A DNA stretch of 35,523 nt from Planctomycetota bacterium (GCA_014381305.1 JACNLW010000109.1:1-35523); one strand, 5' to 3'. Positions 7,885 to 16,880 are shown, counted from the first letter of the stretch. Translations and numbers: made by a program. The notes: generated by a model not told the origin, from the sequence alone.

Positions 7885-8910
7885 ATGAGTAAAAATAATG
7901 ATCTCGCGCAGAGAGTGCGTGATATGGTTGATGAAGTTGGGCAGTTGCATGAAAACGACCCTCGACGAGAAATGGTTGCACAGATGATTGATGTTTGCCT
8001 GAAAATGGCGAAAGAAGGTCATGACACAGGGCAAGTCAAATTGGTTACACATGCAATTAAAGAGATGCGTTACGGGTATCAGATTTTTAATCGCTACAAA
8101 GGCACTCGGAAAGTAAGCATTTACGGCTCTGCGCGAACGCCTGAAGATCATCCAGATTACATTGCTGCTGCAGAGTTTGGTAAGCAAATGGCAGAAGTTG
8201 ATTGGATGGCAATCACAGGGGCAGGTGATGGTATTATGAAAGCTGGCCATGAAGGTCCAAAGCGTGAAGCAAGTTTTGGATTGGCAATTCGATTGCCATT
8301 TGAAACAACAGCGAATGCGATTATCGAAGGCGATCATAAACTCATTAATTTCCGGTATTTTTTTACGCGTAAGTTGATGTTCATGACCCACTCTGACGCC
8401 GTTGTTGCTTGCCCAGGTGGTTTTGGAACACAAGATGAGTTGTTTGAAGCACTCACTCTCATTCAAACAGGTAAAGCAAACATGATTCCAGTTGTGATGA
8501 TTGCAGGTGAGGGTAGTACGTACTGGACGAATTGGGAGAAACACATCGTTACTGATTTGTTAGGCAACAATACAATTAGTCCAGAAGATGAATCACTGTA
8601 TTACGTTGCGCCTACGCCTGAAGATGGCGTGAAGCATATTTTGCAGTTTTACAAAAATTACCATTCGAGTAGGTACGTTCGAAATGATTACATCATTCGG
8701 TTAAACAGTCGGATTGCTGCATCGGGAATTGAAAAACTCAATGATTCTTTTTCTGACATTATTCGAGAGGGGAAAATTTCTCAATCCGAACCACTTTCAT
8801 GCGAAGAAGATCATCTTCATTTGCCAAGATTGATTGTGCCCCACACACGTCGAAGTTTTGGCAGATTGCGTCAATTGATCGACATGGTGAACACATGCGA
8901 CTTGGAATAA
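7885..8910 (+). CDS. LOG-family (Rossmann-fold nucleotide hydrolase-like) protein
   Basis: Member of the LOG family, whose characterised members release free base from cytokinin nucleoside 5'-monophosphates or hydrolyse related nucleotides. The 341-aa protein has VSIYGSARTPEDHPDY, then GAGDGIMKAGHEG, and the family motif PGGFGTQDE at residues 177-185 (PGGxGTxxE), which carries the catalytic and phosphate-binding residues. It is longer than simple LOG proteins (about 190-230 aa). The extra parts are an N-terminal helical segment of about 70 residues (HENDPRREMVAQMIDVCLKMAKEG) and a C-terminal extension of about 80 residues. Large bacterial LOG-like proteins of this type are common, with uncertain substrate. 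The ATG at 7885 is chosen because of the promoter 7 nt before it. The 3' end overlaps the lipoprotein gene by 16 bases. Confidence 0.85.
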   Translation: MSKNNDLAQRVRDMVDEVGQLHENDPRREMVAQMIDVCLKMAKEGHDTGQVKLVTHAIKEMRYGYQIFNRYKGTRKVSIYGSARTPEDHPDYIAAAEFGKQMAEVDWMAITGAGDGIMKAGHEGPKREASFGLAIRLPFETTANAIIEGDHKLINFRYFFTRKLMFMTHSDAVVACPGGFGTQDELFEALTLIQTGKANMIPVVMIAGEGSTYWTNWEKHIVTDLLGNNTISPEDESLYYVAPTPEDGVKHILQFYKNYHSSRYVRNDYIIRLNSRIAASGIEKLNDSFSDIIREGKISQSEPLSCEEDHLHLPRLIVPHTRRSFGRLRQLIDMVNTCDLE

Positions 8911-9680
8911 CATTTCTTCTCATTCTTGTTTCTGCTTTTGGTTGTAGTACGCAGAAGGTAGAAGAAAGTAAAGTTGTTGTCGTTCCGCATGCAAGGATTG
9001 AAACTAAGGGAAGTGGGATTGCGGTTCGAAAGTTTACTGTTGTTCCAAACAGTAATGAAGTGAAAAAAATACTCGACAATTTTGGCGATGCATTACTTGA
9101 TGCAAATGTAGCAGAACGTCTTGAATCCGAAGGTATGTTTGTTAGGATCATCGATGCAGTTGATTTGCCAGCAATCACAACATCACTAGGTGATTCACGC
9201 GAAGAGCGTTACGATTGGCATGGGCAAATTATAAAATGGAGAGATATTCTCCAACGTAAAATGCCATCTTCTGGAATGCTCGTGACTGCTGGGGGAGTTT
9301 CTCATTTTGTCGACCATGGATATTTGACCTTGCTCGCAAGGGGTTGGCAAATCGCAATGGAAAATGGCGATCATTTTTATCTTCAACTTTTACCTGTGTG
9401 GCATGTACCTGCAGATCGAGGTCTAGTTCCGGGAAGAGATGTGTCACCCTCAGAAAGCCGTGTGTTTTCCGATTTGATGGTTGAGTGTTTGCTAGAAGAC
9501 AGCAAAGCGTTACTCATTGTCTCGCAGATGGAGCCAGCTACACAAACAACAGGACCCTTCGATGAAGGACCAGCAGGTGTCCGGCTCGGCGAAGCGTTGA
9601 TGGGTGGGCCTGTTGAAACGCCGATTCTTACATTCATGCTATTTGAAGCGCATGTAGGTGTTTCAAGAGACGATCAATGA
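8895..9680 (+). CDS. Predicted lipoprotein of unknown function
   Basis: The 261-aa product begins MRLGITFLLILVSAFGC, a lipoprotein signal peptide with the modified cysteine at residue 17 (lipobox AFGC; the same four residues end the signal of the binding protein at 20425). The rest is soluble and I do not recognise a family. It includes two sections that read like a paired structure: residues near 30-60 (RKFTVVPNSNEVKKILDNFGDALLDANVAERL) and a region rich in WH and PADRGLVPGRD. The start overlaps the end of the LOG gene by 16 bases, so the two are probably co-translated. It is followed by about 100 non-coding bases and then pssA with its own promoter-like element. Function is not assigned. 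Confidence 0.75.
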   Translation: MRLGITFLLILVSAFGCSTQKVEESKVVVVPHARIETKGSGIAVRKFTVVPNSNEVKKILDNFGDALLDANVAERLESEGMFVRIIDAVDLPAITTSLGDSREERYDWHGQIIKWRDILQRKMPSSGMLVTAGGVSHFVDHGYLTLLARGWQIAMENGDHFYLQLLPVWHVPADRGLVPGRDVSPSESRVFSDLMVECLLEDSKALLIVSQMEPATQTTGPFDEGPAGVRLGEALMGGPVETPILTFMLFEAHVGVSRDDQ

Positions 9681-9763
9681 TTATGGTCTGTGACCCTCTT
9701 GGGGTCGATACCGGACATATTTTATAGTGATAACTTGATTTGGTGTACTCGGTGTAGTTGTCA

Positions 9764-9772
9764 TGGTAAAAT
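9764..9772 (+). promoter_or_regulatory. Extended -10 promoter of pssA
   Basis: TGG-TAAAAT followed by 10 nt (AGTGCGTTCT) and ATG at 9783. No Shine-Dalgarno is present. The distance predicts a leader of zero to four bases. It would start the pssA-gltX-unknown-fahA unit. Confidence 0.5.
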
Positions 9773-9782
9773 AGTGCGTTCT

Positions 9783-10667
9783 ATGGAAAACCAACCTGCA
9801 GTTAAAAAAAATTCCAAGAGTCGGCGTAGAGTCCGGAAGGTAATGCCACCGCAAATTGTGTGGCCTCTTTTATTCACGCTCGGCAATCTTGTTGCTGGTT
9901 TTGCCGCAATTCATTATGCAACGAAGAGTGCAGAATGGGTTGGACCGTGGGGATGGAGCGGTTTGACCATGGCGGGTTCCCTTGTTTTTTTTGGCATGTT
10001 CCTCGACAGCATTGACGGCGCAGTTGCACGGCTTACAAAAAGCGTAACTGCACTTGGAGCGATGTTAGATTCACTTGCCGATTTAGTCACGTGTGGCGTT
10101 GCTCCAGCAATGATGGTATTGGCACTTATTGGAAGTTATCTTGGCGAAGATGGTCACCTCACTGTGCTTGGCCCTGATGCTGATATGCCTTGGGGAAAAG
10201 TTGTGTGGGCGATCGCAGCGGTGTACGTTTGTTGCACGGCACTTCGGCTTGCAAGATTCAATGTTGAAACACACCCAGAAGAAGGGCCAACTGATGACAT
10301 CGCGTTTCTCGGGATCCCTTCGCCTGGTGCTGCAGGAGTTGTCGTGGCATTGATCATGTTGCATCAACATTTGCTCGCGAATGGAATTGATACGATTTGG
10401 ATAGGTCAAGCGTACGCTTTCGGCGTCCCAATTGTTGCACTCTGTTGCGCACTTGCAATGGTTTCAAACATGCCATACGAACATTTTGTAAGCAGATATT
10501 TAGGCAGACCACAAACGTTTCGTTTTCTTTCGGTCACTGTCATAATCCTTTTCTTTGGAATCTGGTGGTTCCAAGAAACTGTTGCATTTGGTTTTGTTTG
10601 GTATGCACTCACGGGTCCAATTGAAGTTATAAAAAAACGTCGTCAAGCACGAGAGGAGTTGCAATGA
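9783..10667 (+). CDS. pssA: CDP-diacylglycerol-serine O-phosphatidyltransferase
   Basis: Integral membrane enzyme making phosphatidylserine from CDP-diacylglycerol and serine, the route to phosphatidylethanolamine. The 294-aa protein carries the full CDP-alcohol phosphatidyltransferase motif DG-x2-AR-x8-G-x3-D-x3-D (DGAVAR ... GAMLDSLAD), several hydrophobic helices, and the early NLVAGFAAIHYA segment typical of PssA. The N-terminus is basic (KKNSKSRRRVRKV). The start at 9783 follows an extended -10; an upstream in-frame start at 9690 would include that promoter and is less likely. The stop overlaps the gltX start by four bases (ATGA). No psd decarboxylase gene is in the window. Confidence 0.9.
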   Translation: MENQPAVKKNSKSRRRVRKVMPPQIVWPLLFTLGNLVAGFAAIHYATKSAEWVGPWGWSGLTMAGSLVFFGMFLDSIDGAVARLTKSVTALGAMLDSLADLVTCGVAPAMMVLALIGSYLGEDGHLTVLGPDADMPWGKVVWAIAAVYVCCTALRLARFNVETHPEEGPTDDIAFLGIPSPGAAGVVVALIMLHQHLLANGIDTIWIGQAYAFGVPIVALCCALAMVSNMPYEHFVSRYLGRPQTFRFLSVTVIILFFGIWWFQETVAFGFVWYALTGPIEVIKKRRQAREELQ

Positions 10668-12325
10668 GCACAAGAAAAATTTGTACAAGATTTGCACCAA
10701 GCCCAACAGGGCACTTACATGTAGGTGGCGCAAGAACGGCGATCTTTTGCTGGGCTTATGCACGTGCAAACGGTGGAAATTATTTGTTGCGGATTGAAGA
10801 TACTGATCAAAAACGATCTAGCGATGATGCAACTGCAGGGTTTTTTGAAGATCTAAAATGGTTGAATATTGGCTGGGACGAAGGCCCAGAATTTGAAGGT
10901 TCAGGTGGTGGTGAGAATGGGCCGTACTATCAATCGAAGCGGTTAGCTATTTACAATGAATATCTGCAGAAACTTTTAGATGCGGGGCTTGCCTACTATG
11001 CGTTTGAAACACCAGAAGAACTTGATACTGAACGAAAACTTGCTCGGAAGGAGAAACGAGCGTATCGGTACAATCGCGCCGCTCTCGAATTGAATCAAGA
11101 AACAGTGCAACAATATTTAGATGAAGGAAGACCAAAAGTCGTACGGTTCAAAGTGCCAGAAGGGGGTCCAATTGTTGTTCATGATGCAGTTGTCGGAGAA
11201 GTACAAGTGGAACGCAACGAAGTTGATGATTTTGTCATTTTTAAAACTGATGGATTCCCAACATTTCACTTTGCAGTTATTGTTGACGATGCGTTAATGG
11301 GTGTTACAAACGTTATCCGAGGGCAAGAACACCTCAATAACACGTTCAAGCACGTATTGTTGCAAGATGCATTTGGATTTGAGAGACCAACTTTTTCTCA
11401 TATCTCGCTTATTTTTAATCCCGATGGTTCAAAGATGTCCAAGCGTGACAAAGATAAGGCGTTGCGGACATTTGTAAGAGAAAAAAATGTTGAATCACCA
11501 CCAAATGATTGCATTCCAACGGAATCATGGAGCGCGTGGCTTGGTTCGAAAGATGTGCAGTTGGAAATCAGTGAAGCGAACGATCTTGCCGCTGCGCTTG
11601 GCATTCAGTTACCAGAAATTAATGTTGAAGATTTTCAAAGAGCAGGGTACTTACCTGAAGTCCTTCTGAATTATCTTTGTTTACTCGGTTGGTCACCCGG
11701 AAATGATATTGAACAATTTGATGCTGATTTTTTGATAAATAACTTTTCTCTTGATCGAATCGTTAAATCACCTGCGAAGTTTGATCGTGCGAAATTACTT
11801 GCATTTAACCTTGACGCATTGCAAAAAATATCAACAGAAGAGTTTGAAACGCGGTTACTTGATTGGTGTACCAAGTACGCACCGGAGTTTGCTGCACTTG
11901 GCGATAAATTTTCGCTCTTTGCTTCTGCAAATCACGAACGGTCTAAAACGTTCCGAGATGCTGTTGAGACATCTAAGTTTTTGATTGACGACGATGATGC
12001 AATTACATGGGAAGAATCCAAACCAGTCAAGAAGGCGTTGTTGAAAGGTGAAGTGACTGGGTTATCTCGATTGCCAGCGATCATCGAAGCCTTTACTACG
12101 CTTGAAACTTGGGATGCAGAATCTATTGATGCGTGTTTGCATGCACTTGCAGATTCTCTTGCTGATGGCGCACTTGGGAAAGTTGCGCAACCTGTAAGAG
12201 TTGCAGTTGCAGGTGGTCCAGTCTCTCCTCCAATTGGAGATACGCTCGTTCTTCTTGGTAAGGAGGCAACACTCCGCCGATTGTCTCGATGTTTAGAACA
12301 TTTTTCAGCGGTTTGTGATGTCTGA
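10664..12325 (+). CDS. gltX: Glutamyl-tRNA synthetase
   Basis: Charges tRNA(Glu) (or also tRNA(Gln) in organisms using the amidotransferase route). The 553-aa class I synthetase shows RFAPSPTGHLHVGGARTA with the HIGH-like motif near the N-terminus, DTDQKRS, the KMSKR loop (257-261) and the downstream YLPEVLLNYLCLLGW, followed by the helical anticodon-binding part. Between KMSKR and YLPE there are about 67 residues, where typical GluRS has about 17, so an insert of roughly 50 aa (RTFVREKNVESPPNDC onwards) is present. A good Shine-Dalgarno (GAGGAG) precedes the ATG. The gene overlaps pssA (ATGA) and the next gene (8 bases). Confidence 0.95.
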   Translation: MSTRKICTRFAPSPTGHLHVGGARTAIFCWAYARANGGNYLLRIEDTDQKRSSDDATAGFFEDLKWLNIGWDEGPEFEGSGGGENGPYYQSKRLAIYNEYLQKLLDAGLAYYAFETPEELDTERKLARKEKRAYRYNRAALELNQETVQQYLDEGRPKVVRFKVPEGGPIVVHDAVVGEVQVERNEVDDFVIFKTDGFPTFHFAVIVDDALMGVTNVIRGQEHLNNTFKHVLLQDAFGFERPTFSHISLIFNPDGSKMSKRDKDKALRTFVREKNVESPPNDCIPTESWSAWLGSKDVQLEISEANDLAAALGIQLPEINVEDFQRAGYLPEVLLNYLCLLGWSPGNDIEQFDADFLINNFSLDRIVKSPAKFDRAKLLAFNLDALQKISTEEFETRLLDWCTKYAPEFAALGDKFSLFASANHERSKTFRDAVETSKFLIDDDDAITWEESKPVKKALLKGEVTGLSRLPAIIEAFTTLETWDAESIDACLHALADSLADGALGKVAQPVRVAVAGGPVSPPIGDTLVLLGKEATLRRLSRCLEHFSAVCDV

Positions 12326-13196
12326 TATGCAAACTGCAACATCAACCAAATCTGAAATCATGCTAGAGGGATTCATTGATTACGCAGGACTGTATCCACC
12401 AGCAAGTTTGGACATGCAGTCGGTGGTAAACAACTGGTCGTCTTTTCAACAATTGGATGACTCTTGGATGCTCGCACGATTAATAATACCTGCAAGCAAA
12501 TTAGATGAGTTCAAGGAATGTGCAAAGGATGTCTTGCCATCTTCAGAAGATGAAATGTGGCAACTCAGTGTGTTGCTCCCTCCAGTAAGTAGTGGAAAGT
12601 TCGAAAGTGCAGTGCAAGCAACAATCGATTTCAACATGGAATCTTGTGGTGCAGTTGCCAATGTTGTTGAGTTTAAAGCGTCCACTACTGAAGAAATAGA
12701 TTCAGCGTTCTCTATTTTGCATGACGATTTATTCCCTTTTATTGAGTTGCCAATAGAAGAAGATCCCCGTGGTTTGATTGCATGTCTCTCCGGCTCTATC
12801 GCAGGTGCAAAAGTACGTACTGGCGGCGTAACACCTGATTTGTATCCTTCAAGCAATCAATTGGCACGATTCATTCACAGTTGCGCAGTTGCAGGACAAG
12901 CATTTAAGGCTACTGCGGGAATGCACCATCCTTGCCAGCACAAAAACGAAACGGTTGGCGTGCTTGAGTATGGTTTCCTTTCTGTGCTACAAGCAACGGC
13001 AGCAGCCAGTATTCATAATGCAACAGTTGGGGAAGTAGAAAATATTTTGAATGGATCTGAACCAAACCTTTCAGCATTCAAAGAATCACAGTTGGAACAA
13101 ATACGCGCCGAGTTGTTTAACTCACTCGGTACATGCTCGTTCGAAGAGCCTAGAAATGATTTACGAAAAATGGGATTACTAAAGGAATCAAGATGA
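12318..13196 (+). CDS. Conserved protein of unknown function in the tyrosine catabolism cluster
   Basis: The 292-aa soluble protein opens with MLEGFIDYAGLYPPASLDM, an opening I have seen in a widespread family without an assigned function. Other conserved-looking sections are GAKVRTGGVTPDLYPSSNQLARFI and FKATAGMHHPCQH (the HH pair looks functional), then GVLEYGFLSVLQATAAA. The alternation of short strands ending in K.RTGG and KATAG with helices suggests a TIM-barrel-like fold; this is inference. It is locked between gltX and fahA by overlaps of 8 and 4 bases, so it is translated with fumarylacetoacetase. No maleylacetoacetate isomerase is seen nearby, but nothing in this sequence resembles the GST fold of that enzyme. 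Confidence 0.7.
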   Translation: MSDMQTATSTKSEIMLEGFIDYAGLYPPASLDMQSVVNNWSSFQQLDDSWMLARLIIPASKLDEFKECAKDVLPSSEDEMWQLSVLLPPVSSGKFESAVQATIDFNMESCGAVANVVEFKASTTEEIDSAFSILHDDLFPFIELPIEEDPRGLIACLSGSIAGAKVRTGGVTPDLYPSSNQLARFIHSCAVAGQAFKATAGMHHPCQHKNETVGVLEYGFLSVLQATAAASIHNATVGEVENILNGSEPNLSAFKESQLEQIRAELFNSLGTCSFEEPRNDLRKMGLLKESR

Positions 13197-14452
13197 TTGA
13201 CCACACGCATGATGTAGAAGCAACGAGTTGGGTTGCAGATGGTTCTGGCACGAATGACTTCCCGATTCAAAACTTGCCTTGGGGCGTTTGTAGTAAACAT
13301 GGAATAGTCGTAGCAATTGGTGATCAAGCTGTTGTGTTGCGTAGCGCACTTGATCAAAACAAATTGCAATTCGCAGATGACATAACGCTCGCATTGCGTG
13401 CCAGCGATCTCAATGATTTTATGTCACTAGGGCAGGAAATTTGGACACTTGTCCGCCATGCATTGTTTGAATTGTTACGTGGTGAACCTGTACCCGAAAT
13501 TTTGTGCCTGCAAAGTGAGTTACGTTTAGTGATGCCAGCAAAAATTGGAGATTACACTGATTTCTATGCTGCAAGAAACCATGCGACAAATGTTGGAAAA
13601 ATGTTTAGACCAGATGGTGATCCACTGATGCCAAATTATTTGCATTTGCCAGTTGGCTATCACGGTAGAGCGAGTAGTGTAGTTATTACGGGTACAGAAA
13701 TTACAAGACCACATGGTCAATTGAAACCTGATGAAGGCGATCCAATATTTGCGCCCTGCAAATTACTAGATTACGAACTTGAATTCGGTGCTTTCATCGG
13801 TTGTGGGAATACAATGGGCGAACGAATCACAATGGACGATGCAATGGAGCATTTGTTTGGCATCGTGATTCTCAATGATTGGTCAGCAAGAGATGTCCAG
13901 AAATGGGAATATCAACCACTTGGACCTTTTAATGCTAAAAACTTTGCATCGACAATTAGTCCTTGGATTGTGACGATCGACGCACTTGCACCGTTTCGAA
14001 AAAATGGTCCAGCGCGTTTAGATTCAGATCCACCACTGCTTGAATATTTGCAACCAGTAACGGAAGATGTTCTTGATGTGAATTGTTCTGTTTCGATTTC
14101 GTCAGCTACTATGCGAAGTGATGACGTTGAAGCAACCCAACTTACGAAGAGTTCACTTTCTAATCTAACGTGGTCGTTTGCTCAAATGCTTGCGCATCAC
14201 ACAAGTACGGGTTGCCCTATGAATAGCGGAGATTTGATCGGGAGTGGAACGATCAGTGGCGAAACCAAGGATTCTCGTGGTTGTCTTCTTGAACTCACTT
14301 GGCGAGGCACAGAGCCATTGGATTTACCAGATGGAACGCAACGGCGATTTCTTCAAGACGGTGATGAACTGACGATCGAAGCATGGTGCGAATCTGATAG
14401 TGCAACTCGCATCGGTTTTGGATCTTGCACAGGGCGAATTCTGCCAGCATAA
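13193..14452 (+). CDS. fahA: Fumarylacetoacetase
   Basis: Splits fumarylacetoacetate into fumarate and acetoacetate, the last step of tyrosine and homogentisate breakdown. The 419-aa protein matches the full-length two-domain enzyme. An N-terminal SH3-like part begins FPIQNLPWGVC. The catalytic region has DYTDFYAARNHATNVGKMF (metal ligand D123 and catalytic H130 by analogy with the animal enzyme), YHGRASSV, DYELEFGAFIG with the two ligand glutamates, NDWSARDVQKWEY, and the later SGDLIGSGTISG. The start overlaps the preceding gene by four bases (ATGA) and has a Shine-Dalgarno (AAAGGA). It converges with hmgA, which acts two steps earlier in the same pathway, and only 22 bases separate them. 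Confidence 0.95.
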   Translation: MIDHTHDVEATSWVADGSGTNDFPIQNLPWGVCSKHGIVVAIGDQAVVLRSALDQNKLQFADDITLALRASDLNDFMSLGQEIWTLVRHALFELLRGEPVPEILCLQSELRLVMPAKIGDYTDFYAARNHATNVGKMFRPDGDPLMPNYLHLPVGYHGRASSVVITGTEITRPHGQLKPDEGDPIFAPCKLLDYELEFGAFIGCGNTMGERITMDDAMEHLFGIVILNDWSARDVQKWEYQPLGPFNAKNFASTISPWIVTIDALAPFRKNGPARLDSDPPLLEYLQPVTEDVLDVNCSVSISSATMRSDDVEATQLTKSSLSNLTWSFAQMLAHHTSTGCPMNSGDLIGSGTISGETKDSRGCLLELTWRGTEPLDLPDGTQRRFLQDGDELTIEAWCESDSATRIGFGSCTGRILPA

Positions 14453-14455
14453 AAC

Positions 14456-14476
14456 AAACTGCCCGTAGGTTAGTTT
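14456..14476. terminator. Weak hairpin between convergent fahA and hmgA
   Basis: AAACT and AGTTT arms with an inner CC/GG pair and one mismatch. On the minus strand it is followed by GTTTTA. It could terminate either gene, but the stem is short and it overlaps the hmgA stop codon. Confidence 0.3.
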
Positions 14477-15677
14477 ATTGTCCAACTGGAATTGGCTTCC
14501 AGTCTTCCCATGATTTTGGATATGCATCATCGTCGATGTCTATCGCAGCTTTTGTTGGGAAGAGTGGTCTAAATGTATCGCACATCACCACGAGTTCGTC
14601 CGTGTATGTTTGATCGAGTGTTGCCTCAACAGTTCCCGGATGTGGACCATGTGCAATACCTTGTGGGTGCATTGTCATGGACCCCTCACCGATCCCTTTT
14701 CGTGCGGTATATTTGTTGTCACAGTAATACATCACTTCATCGCTATCGACATTCGAGTGGTTATACGGAACTTTGATCGCCTCGGGGTGGAAGTCCAGCA
14801 TGCGGGGTGCAAACGCACAAATAACAAAGTTGCCACCAGCAAATACTTGATGCGTTGGTGGTGGCATGTGGTGCTTTGCAACGATTGGTGAAAAATCCAA
14901 CGCGTTAAAGCAGTAAGGGTAATAACAGCCATCCCAACCAACGATATCTAACGGATGGTAAGGATACATATAACTGTGGACGCTATTGAGCGCTTTGATT
15001 CGTACTTCAAACTCACCCATTTCATCGTAAACCAAGGGCATTTGAGGGATCCGTAAATCTCGTTCGCAATATGGAGCGTGTTCAAGAAATTGCGATGTTT
15101 TTTCAGCGATGTATCGTTTGGGGGGAAGAATATGCGATGCGTTGGCAGTCTCAATAAACATGAAACGGTTTTCAGGCCCATCACTTGGCGCGTCATCAAA
15201 AACCATTTTGTAAATAGTTCCTTTAGGAATAATGACAAAATCAAACTTTTTGAACTTCAATGTCCCGAACATGGTGTGGCAAGTGCCAGTTCCATCGTGA
15301 ATGAACAAACTCTCATCACCCTGACCATTTTTAAAGTGATAGTCCATGCCTTTTTCAGGTACACATACGCCCATCTCACAATCGCCGTTTCCAAACAACA
15401 CAGTCCGGCCAGTAATTGGATCTCCACCTGCAGTCATTTTCTTGGAGACCAAATGACGCATACGCATTACGTTCGTTTCGACATATTCTTGCTTGGTTGA
15501 GTACTCATGTTTCCAGCCAGAAACTTGCGTTGGCGGATGGATGTGGTACATCGTTGAAGTTGGTCCATCGAACCCTTCTGTACCGAAAACTTCTTCCGAA
15601 TACAGCACGCCGTCAGGACGGCGGAATTGAATATGACGTTTCGGAGGAATTTCACCTAATGAAGTGTAGTAGGGCAC
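14475..15677 (-). CDS. hmgA: Homogentisate 1,2-dioxygenase
   Basis: Iron-dependent ring cleavage of homogentisate to maleylacetoacetate. The 400-aa cupin-type protein contains GFDGPTSTMYHIHPPT early, FDFVIIPKGT in the middle, and the C-terminal metal region. By comparison with the family, H307 and E314 (NHSNVDSDEVMYY) and H343 (IAHGPHPG) are the likely iron ligands. The length is close to the shorter bacterial version of the enzyme. It lies 21 bases downstream of hpd on the same strand, so the two steps from 4-hydroxyphenylpyruvate to maleylacetoacetate are one transcription unit. Confidence 0.92.
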   Translation of the reverse strand: MPYYTSLGEIPPKRHIQFRRPDGVLYSEEVFGTEGFDGPTSTMYHIHPPTQVSGWKHEYSTKQEYVETNVMRMRHLVSKKMTAGGDPITGRTVLFGNGDCEMGVCVPEKGMDYHFKNGQGDESLFIHDGTGTCHTMFGTLKFKKFDFVIIPKGTIYKMVFDDAPSDGPENRFMFIETANASHILPPKRYIAEKTSQFLEHAPYCERDLRIPQMPLVYDEMGEFEVRIKALNSVHSYMYPYHPLDIVGWDGCYYPYCFNALDFSPIVAKHHMPPPTHQVFAGGNFVICAFAPRMLDFHPEAIKVPYNHSNVDSDEVMYYCDNKYTARKGIGEGSMTMHPQGIAHGPHPGTVEATLDQTYTDELVVMCDTFRPLFPTKAAIDIDDDAYPKSWEDWKPIPVGQ

Positions 15678-15698
15678 AAGCGTATTCCTATTGTTGGG

Positions 15699-16880
15699 TT
15701 ATAAGTTGCCGCGTCGGTCTTGTTCAAGTTCAAGTGCTTCAAAGAGTGCTTTGAAGTTTCCTTTGCCAAATGACTGACTGCCTCGTCTGCAAATGATTTC
15801 GAAGAACAATGTAGGTCGATCTTGGACTGGTCGAGTAAAGAGTTGTAGAAGATATCCTTGATCATCTCTATCAACAAGAATACCAAGTTCTTGCACAAGT
15901 TTCTTTTCTTCTTCGATGTCGCCAACACGGTCCCATAAAAGTTCATAGTACGTGTCAGGAAGGCGGAGGAAGTTGACACCACGTTTTCGAAGTTCGCGGA
16001 TGCTTTCAAGGGCATCATCTGTGCGGAAGGCAAGGTGTTGCACACCAGCAGTGTCATTGTGCCAATCGAGATATTCTTGAATTTGACTCTTGCGTTTGCC
16101 TTCGGCTGGTTCGTTGATAGGAAACTTAATTAAACCACCACCCGATGACATGACTTTAGACATCAATGCTGAATACTCAGTTGAGATGTCATCGTCATCG
16201 AAGTGCTTAAACATCGTAAAGTCTAGAACTTTCTCATACCACGCAACGGTGTTGTTCATTTCGTCAATCTGTACATTGCCAACACAGTGATCGAGGAATT
16301 TCAGCCCGCATGGGTTATCTTTATTGAATTGGTTGAGAGGATGATCCATCGTTTTAAAACCAGGGAAAACAATGCCTCCTTGTTTAATTTCAGGAAGTGC
16401 GTATCCACCACTACGAGAGACAAAAGAGTGAACAACTTCGCCGTACGTTTTGATGCCGGCTTGGACAACTTCCCCATGTTCGTCGGTTGTTTTGAATGGT
16501 TCGTACGCTGCTTCGCCGCCATTTTTGATTGCTTGATTAAACGCTCGTTCCGCATCAAATACGGTGAAGGCAATGTCCTTTACACCGTCGCCATAGAGAT
16601 TGATATGGCGTTGTGCAGGGTGGTCTTGAGTGAGTCCAGTCGTAATAATCAAACGAATGTTGCCTTGCGTGAGCAAGTAGGACGCTTCTTTTCTATTACC
16701 TGTCGTTAAATCATCAAATTGCGTGACCTGAAACCCGAATGCGTAGGCATAATAAAAAGCGGCCTGCTTGGCGTTACCGACGTATATTTTCACGTGATCA
16801 ACGTCAATGAGGTGCAATGGGTCAGTTGAAGTTACTTCTACTGATTGGGTTGTTGTTGCAGGGGTTGCGTTTGTGGACAT
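15699..16880 (-). CDS. hpd: 4-hydroxyphenylpyruvate dioxygenase
   Basis: Fe(II) enzyme converting 4-hydroxyphenylpyruvate to homogentisate. The 393-aa protein consists of two vicinal-oxygen-chelate halves, the first starting at LIDVDHVKIYVGNAKQAAFYY. The iron ligands are in the second half: H198 (LDHCVGNV), H282 (VQHLAF) and E361 (FFEII). The C-terminus FEIICRRGSQSFGKGNFKALFEA is characteristic. The start is well supported by AGGAG 7 nt before the ATG, so unlike many first genes here it has a normal leader. A possible -10 (TATTCT, minus strand 16904-16909) lies 23 bases upstream of the ATG. It is divergent from the GroES-like gene. No tyrosine aminotransferase gene is nearby. Confidence 0.95.
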   Translation of the reverse strand: MSTNATPATTTQSVEVTSTDPLHLIDVDHVKIYVGNAKQAAFYYAYAFGFQVTQFDDLTTGNRKEASYLLTQGNIRLIITTGLTQDHPAQRHINLYGDGVKDIAFTVFDAERAFNQAIKNGGEAAYEPFKTTDEHGEVVQAGIKTYGEVVHSFVSRSGGYALPEIKQGGIVFPGFKTMDHPLNQFNKDNPCGLKFLDHCVGNVQIDEMNNTVAWYEKVLDFTMFKHFDDDDISTEYSALMSKVMSSGGGLIKFPINEPAEGKRKSQIQEYLDWHNDTAGVQHLAFRTDDALESIRELRKRGVNFLRLPDTYYELLWDRVGDIEEEKKLVQELGILVDRDDQGYLLQLFTRPVQDRPTLFFEIICRRGSQSFGKGNFKALFEALELEQDRRGNL

